From: Bufo bufo
Taxonomy: Eukaryota; Chordata; Amphibia; Anura; Bufonidae
Assembly: GCF_905171765.1 (NCBI RefSeq)
Contig: NC_053392.1
Coordinates: 109,636,465-109,700,464, forward strand
Direction: 5' to 3'
DNA: 64,000 nt
This document shows positions 59,791 to 64,000 of this stretch, in pieces. A program made the position numbers and the translations under genes. Position 1 is the stretch's first letter, and every line of letters begins with the position of its first letter. The notes beneath the pieces were generated by a model, which did not search any database, was not told the DNA's origin, and saw only the letters and a program-made list of their open reading frames with translations.

Positions 59791-60837
59791 ATGTAACAAC
59801 GCACAAGACATAACAACCAAATCCCAAATCAAACCCACACCAAACATAGACACATAAGGATGGGTGGAGACATGGAGAAGACATAGGGATGACATTGCTA
59901 AAAATCCTTGATGTCCAACAAGGTGTCCCTTAATGACTGGGCAGATGGAATAGCCACAGAATAGAGCATAGCTTCCAGCCCAAAGCAAGGCTAGAGCACA
60001 ACAAACCTCCAAGCTTCAAGCAAAGGCTAAATAGCTAGAAGAGACCACACCCTGATCTAACCAAGTCAGGATATTAACCCCACGCACACCACACAGCAGG
60101 GAGACACAACGTCAAGGGGATGTGCACGTGCAAACCGAAAACTACTCGCTGCCCCCGGCAACGAGTCTGCACGGCAACCGCGTCATGGTCAAACCATACG
60201 ACCGTGACACCAGGTCACACGCTAACTTCTTACAAATCTGGGTCAACTGGATATTTTACCAAAAAAACACTCCCTGTCTTAAAACAATCTCTGAAACTAA
60301 TCTAAGTTCGTGATGCCTACAATTACTCTGACATAGACCCCAACATTTGCCATACCTGTCTACCCCCTGTCAACCCCCCGCCTTGTTCTTGCTTTTTGCT
60401 TAATTTGATAGGTCTATTTAGTACACATCATTATCGCCACTGGCGTAACTATAGGGGTTGCAGCGGTTGCCAGTGGTGCTGTATATTTCCCTTAATAAGA
60501 TGCAGTGCATCTTATAAAGGGAATACTAGTGGGCGCTTCCATTATGGAATCTCTCACTAGTCTGCAGGGGGAGGGGGAGAAAAGCGATGTGAGCGCTGAA
60601 CAGTACTTACCCCTCCTCCTGCTCGCTCTTCCCGGGGCCCGCAATGCTGTGCCCTTGCCACCTGCAGCGTCAGGACGTACTCTGAACTGACGCTGCAGGA
60701 GGTCAGGTGACAGCAGCGCGGGCCATAGGAAGAGATGAGAGCTGAGAAGACAGCCTGACCGGGAGAGGAGCGGCAGAGCAGAAGAGGTAAGTTTGTTTAT
60801 TTATTTTATAGTCTGATCTGAGGTCTGATTAGGGGCC

Positions 60838-61480
60838 TGATTGGGGGTTTGATTAGGAATCTGAAGGGTCTGATTGAGGGTCTGATTGGGGGTCTGAATG
60901 GTCTGATTTGGGGCCTGAAGGGTCTGATTGGGGGCCTGAAGGGTCTGATTAGGGGCCTGAAGGGTCTGATTGGGGGTCTGAAGGGTCTGATTGGGGGTCT
61001 GATTGAGGGTCTAAAGGGTCTGACTGGGGGTCTAGAGAGGTCTAATGGGGTCTGGATGTCTAATGGGGATCTGGAGGTCTAATTGGGGTCAGATATGGGG
61101 GTTTGGAGGTCTAATGGGGGTCTGGAGGTCTGGTCTGAGGTCTAATGGGGTTTGGAGGGTCTGATTGGAGGTCTGATTGAGGGCCTAAAGGGTCTGACTG
61201 GGGTCCTAGAGAGGTCTAAGGGGGGTCTAGAGGTCTAATGGGGGTCTGATTGGGGTTCTAGAGGTCTAATAGGGGTCTGATTGGGTGTCTGGAGGTCTAA
61301 TAGGGGTCTTATATGGAGGTTTAATGGGGGTCTTATATGGAGGTCTGGAGGTTTAATGGGAGTCTTATCTGAGGTCTTATATTGGAGCAGGGTCTGACCT
61401 GGAGGTCTGATATGGGGTCTGACAGAGGTCTAAAGGGGGTCTGGTCTGAGATGTGTGGGGGGGGGTCTGATCTGAAAGGT
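60838..61480 (+). repeat. ~20-bp minisatellite (GGTCTGATTGGGGGCCTGAA type)
   Basis: About 30 diverged units built from GGTCTGATTGGGG, GGCCTGAAG and, in the right half, GGTCTAATGGGG / GGTCTGGA variants. The 77-codon open frame over it (repeated GLKGLIGG) is a repeat product. Confidence 0.93.
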
Positions 61481-61829
61481 AAGGGGGTATTTTTTGTACT
61501 GGCACACTATCTGTGTGGTAACAGTATGTTCAGGGGGACTGTTTCTGCAGTATAATATTGTGTGTGTGGGGGGGGGGTCAGGATAGGGTGTTGAGAAGAT
61601 GAGGAAGATGGAAAAGTAGGAAAGTAAGATGTCTGTTTGTTAAACTCTGCAAAGACAAGACACGGCTAAAATAAATCATCATCCAGGTCTAGTCTGAAAG
61701 GAGAAGATGAGAAAAGATAATATCTACATCAGAGGAGACATCACTGGATGTAAGAGTTACATATGTGGGGCTGTATTACCCTGTATATTCTGTAGCGCTG
61801 TATGTAATGTTCTCCAAGTATGTCTTTAA

Positions 61830-62063
61830 AGGGGTTGTCCGCTTTTTTTTTGTATGAGCGCTGCCTTTTCTGCTCTGTTTAGCTGCTCACCACTGCAATT
61901 GTAGCGGCGAGCAGGTTAACAGAGCAGAGAAAGCAGCTCTCATATGAGCGCTGCCCTCTCTTAAAACAGCTGATCGGTGGGGGTTCCGGGAGACGCCCGC
62001 CGGTCTGATATTGATGACCTATCTTGAGGATAGGTCATCAGTAGTAAAAACAGGACAACCCCT
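61830..62063. mobile_element. piggyBac-type MITE
   Basis: AGGGGTTGTCC at 61830 is mirrored by GGACAACCCCT ending at 62063, with TTAA on both sides (61826-61829, 62064-62067). It includes the inner palindrome GACCTATCTTGAGGATAGGTC. It is nested in the hAT-like element. Confidence 0.92.
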
Positions 62064-62490
62064 TTAACAGCAGGACTGGAGGAAATGGGTTAGGTTGAGA
62101 ATTTGGCATGGGGGGGAAACATTTAAATTTTTGCCTCAGGCAGCAGAAAGGCTAGGTGCACCCCTGACCCTTGCCATAAAGCACTGAAGGAAGGTGGGGG
62201 GGAGGGGGGCCCAAGCTGAACTCTTGCACCAGAGCCCATGAGCCTTTAGCTACGCCCCTGATTATCGCTTATCTACAAAATGAGCCAACTTAACTTTCTC
62301 TGTCGGATTGCGCCTCATTACTTCTTAAATACTGACCATAACAGAGGCAACCTGACAGAACGTCCTATTCCTGTTATATGTATACGCTGATGACTGTTAT
62401 GCATACCTATCTTTGTAACAATCTCTGTTTAATAACACTGTGAAAAATTTATAAAAATATACTTGAAAAGAAAAAAAAAAGATTATACAA

Positions 62491-62536
62491 CTATACAACC
62501 TTGTCTTATGAATCAAAAACAAGGCAACTTTTCCAT

Positions 62537-62579
<43 letters not shown>

Positions 62580-63088
62580 TTATTATTTTTTTAAATATTT
62601 TTTTTTAAATACCACCACTTTTTTTTAAATACCAAGTCAAAACAAAACTACTCGCTTTACCTAACCTAACCCTAGCCCCAAACTACCTAATCCATCACCC
62701 TTCACCCAGGGCTGACCTCCGCCTCATGTCTCTATGATGTCCTCATAGTTCGAGGCCCGCCCTTCCTCCACCACCCTCATCTAGCCCCTCGCCACATGTC
62801 CTCCCATGTCCGCATAGATGCAGGCCTCCCGACTCATAAACACACGTAAAAACACCCCCGCCTCCCTCACCCACCCAACCTAACCAACCCCAGCTCTCCC
62901 TATCTCTAATATTACACATAAACATAACAACCAACATGACTACATGACTACATAACTACATAACTGTACAATCTTCCCGAAGGCCCAAGTTCGGTCTTTG
63001 TAAGCCTTTTTTCAAAGCTCCATCATGTTACAAAACAAAAATCTAAGGTGAAAGCATCAGCCCACCACCAGGAACAGTGTGACTAGAC
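62491..63088 (-). other. Microsatellite and 3' UTR of LINE-3
   Basis: A (TA)n tract at about 62538-62571 is followed by T-rich sequence to about 62630, which would be the poly(A) tail of the minus-strand LINE-3. 62630-63088 would be its 3' UTR, C-rich on the plus strand. Nothing else is recognised. Confidence 0.5.
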
Positions 63089-64000
63089 TTACGGTATGCT
63101 AAAAGAAAAGCCTCTCCAGAGGAGAGAGGCCCTACTGGTACTCAGTCTCTCATACTCAAGAGAACGCACCTTCACCAAGTCACCCAGGATGTTCCTATAA
63201 ACCTCGTTCTGCTGCATAGAGACTAAACACCGTGCATTCCACGTGTAGAACCTAACCACTATGCTGACTAGAAAAACTGTGCACGGGTCCCTCCTTCCCA
63301 GGTGTCTGTGCACTCCATAGGCCCACTCCGCATAGGAGAGGCTGGCTAACCTAGACCAGCCAATGGAAGCTCCCACCCGTTTGTAAACCTTCGTAGTAAA
63401 GGGACAATGAAGCAGGAAGTGCTCCATACTTTCCAGTATGGAGCCACACTCCTCCCGGGGACAACCCCTTTCCCCGGAGTTCCTGTACTTCAAATTGTCC
63501 CTTACATACAGCCTCCCATGAAAGCAGCGCCAAGCCAAGTCCCAAAACTTCAAGGGGATCCTTGCAGAATTTAGCAACTGTAACCCCTTGTCTAGATCCC
63601 GGCTTGGGCAATCTTTGAGGGCCAGGGGAGTTTGAAAGTGGGACCACAAGACCCTCTCGTCAAGGGATTTCCTTAACAGAGTCCTGATTTCCCTTACTTC
63701 CAAACCCCACCGGCGGATCACCTTCAGAATCGGGGTGACATAAGCCGGAATATATCTGTGAGGCATACGCAAGTCCTTCACTTGCCCTCCTGTCTCCCAT
63801 TCCTGGAAGAAAGGCCGAAACCACCCCTTGCAGGAGACTATCCACAGAGGAGCCCTATCCAACCAGAGGTTTGCCAAATTCACCTTAACAAAGGTGTTCA
63901 CAAGAAACACCACGGGGTTGACCATAGATAACCCCCCTAGTCTCCTCGTACGGTAGGTCACCTCTCTCTTGATCAGGTTCAGCCTATTCCTCCATAAGAG
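63089..64000 (-). CDS. LINE-3: C-terminal part of an L1/Tx1-clade ORF2 (partial, runs off the window)
   Basis: The minus-strand frame is open from the window edge (LLWRNRLNLIKREVTYRTRR, LGGLSMVNPVVFLVNTF) to a stop at 63089. LIKRE-x-x-Y-x-x-x-x-LGGL is the conserved segment just after RT in this clade. Further on, FWDLAWRCFHGRLYVRDNL, then GCPREECGSILESMEHFLLH, CPFTTKVY forms the Cys/His zinc-knuckle-like region typical of the ORF2 C-terminus. The last ~80 residues are helical. No stops within 304 codons suggests a fairly young copy. RT and endonuclease must lie beyond 64000. Assignment to Tx1 rather than another L1 branch is from memory. Confidence 0.85.
   Translation of the reverse strand, partial: LLWRNRLNLIKREVTYRTRRLGGLSMVNPVVFLVNTFVKVNLANLWLDRAPLWIVSCKGWFRPFFQEWETGGQVKDLRMPHRYIPAYVTPILKVIRRWGLEVREIRTLLRKSLDERVLWSHFQTPLALKDCPSRDLDKGLQLLNSARIPLKFWDLAWRCFHGRLYVRDNLKYRNSGERGCPREECGSILESMEHFLLHCPFTTKVYKRVGASIGWSRLASLSYAEWAYGVHRHLGRRDPCTVFLVSIVVRFYTWNARCLVSMQQNEVYRNILGDLVKVRSLEYERLSTSRASLLWRGFSFSIP

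Larger units (their letters stand above)
60438..62260. mobile_element. Non-autonomous hAT-like element with 8-bp TSD
   Basis: ATTATCGC flanks both sides (60430-60437, 62261-62268). Ends CACTGGCGTAACTATAGGGG and (complement of the right end) CAGGGGCGTAGCTAAAGGCT form imperfect TIRs of the CAGGGGCGTA type seen in hAT elements. The interior has a minisatellite and a nested TTAA MITE. No transposase. 61480-61825 holds unassigned sequence. Confidence 0.85.
58170..62490 (+). mobile_element. L1-2: 3' part of an L1-type LINE with two nested insertions
   Basis: ORF2 C-terminus (58180-58722), a long 3' UTR (58723-62470) and a poly(A)-rich end (AAAAGAAAAAAAAAAG near 62465-62480). It is interrupted by a solo PLE pLTR (59193-59790) and by a hAT-like element (60438-62260), both with exact TSDs. 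The 5' part is cut off at the hAT-C terminus; it may lie beyond the other hAT-C end. 58723-59192 and 59807-60437 hold only UTR sequence. Confidence 0.75.

Noticed and set aside
60849..61082. GLKGLIGG-repeat open frame
   Set aside because: Encoded by the 20-bp minisatellite.

Overview
The window looks like a transposon-dense intergenic or intronic stretch of a vertebrate nuclear genome, most likely a frog (Anura). The reasons are an A4GNT-like vertebrate coding exon with clean splice sites, L1/Tx1-type LINEs, very large hAT transposons carrying internal tandem arrays, TTAA-flanked piggyBac-type MITEs whose ends (AGAGGACC, AGGGGTTGTCC) I associate from memory with frog genomes, Helitron ends, and Penelope-like elements (PLEs) with hammerhead ribozymes. 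No species call is possible from sequence alone. No prokaryotic, organellar, CRISPR or tRNA content was seen.

Layout. 1-530: 3' remnant of a PLE. 611-2386: a 1.36-kb near-perfect foldback plus MITE-like sequence. 2.4-4.9 kb: AT-rich sequence with little in it. 4.9-9.2 kb (minus): PLE-1, with ORF1, an RT/GIY-YIG ORF and an intact hammerhead in its 3' region. 9.2-11.5 kb: a Tc1-like end and two tandem non-autonomous Helitrons. 12.4-12.8 kb: the only host-gene exon. 13.5-14.1 kb: a hAT fragment. 14.2-26.6 kb: an L1 copy split by a ~9.5-kb hAT (hAT-A1, 8-bp TSD). 26.7-31.6 kb: a truncated second copy, hAT-A2, and a ~102-bp satellite. 31.6-36.1 kb: PLE-2, nearly intact, with 15-bp TSD and ~99% identical pLTRs. 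36.5-42.2 kb: two head-to-head hAT-B fragments with arrays. 42.2-58.2 kb: hAT-C, interrupted inside its satellite array by hAT-A3 (10.7 kb, 8-bp TSD). hAT-A3 itself contains 18S-rRNA-like segments, a solo LTR and a foldback PLE-3. 58.2-62.5 kb: a second L1 3' part, interrupted by a solo PLE pLTR with hammerhead and by a hAT-like element. 63.1-64.0 kb (minus): the C-terminal part of another LINE ORF2 running off the edge.

How the parts work together. Most of the DNA is layered insertions whose order can be read from target-site duplications. The most interesting thread is the PLEs. Two clearly diverged PLEs share an ORF1 with the same spaced motif (WW-x4-L-x2-Y-x5-VPRG-M/L-R). In both, the RT frame is the -1 frame relative to ORF1, and an A-rich heptamer lies in register near the ORF1 end (A AAA AAA in PLE-1, A AAA AAC in PLE-2). 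This suggests an ORF1-RT fusion made by -1 ribosomal frameshifting. Six hammerhead-like motifs lie in PLE-derived termini: four canonical, two copies of one altered-core version; a seventh is decayed. The second thread is the presence of diverged, tandemly repeated 18S-rRNA-derived sequence inside a hAT element.

Family names are given from recognised motifs and memory; no database search was possible.
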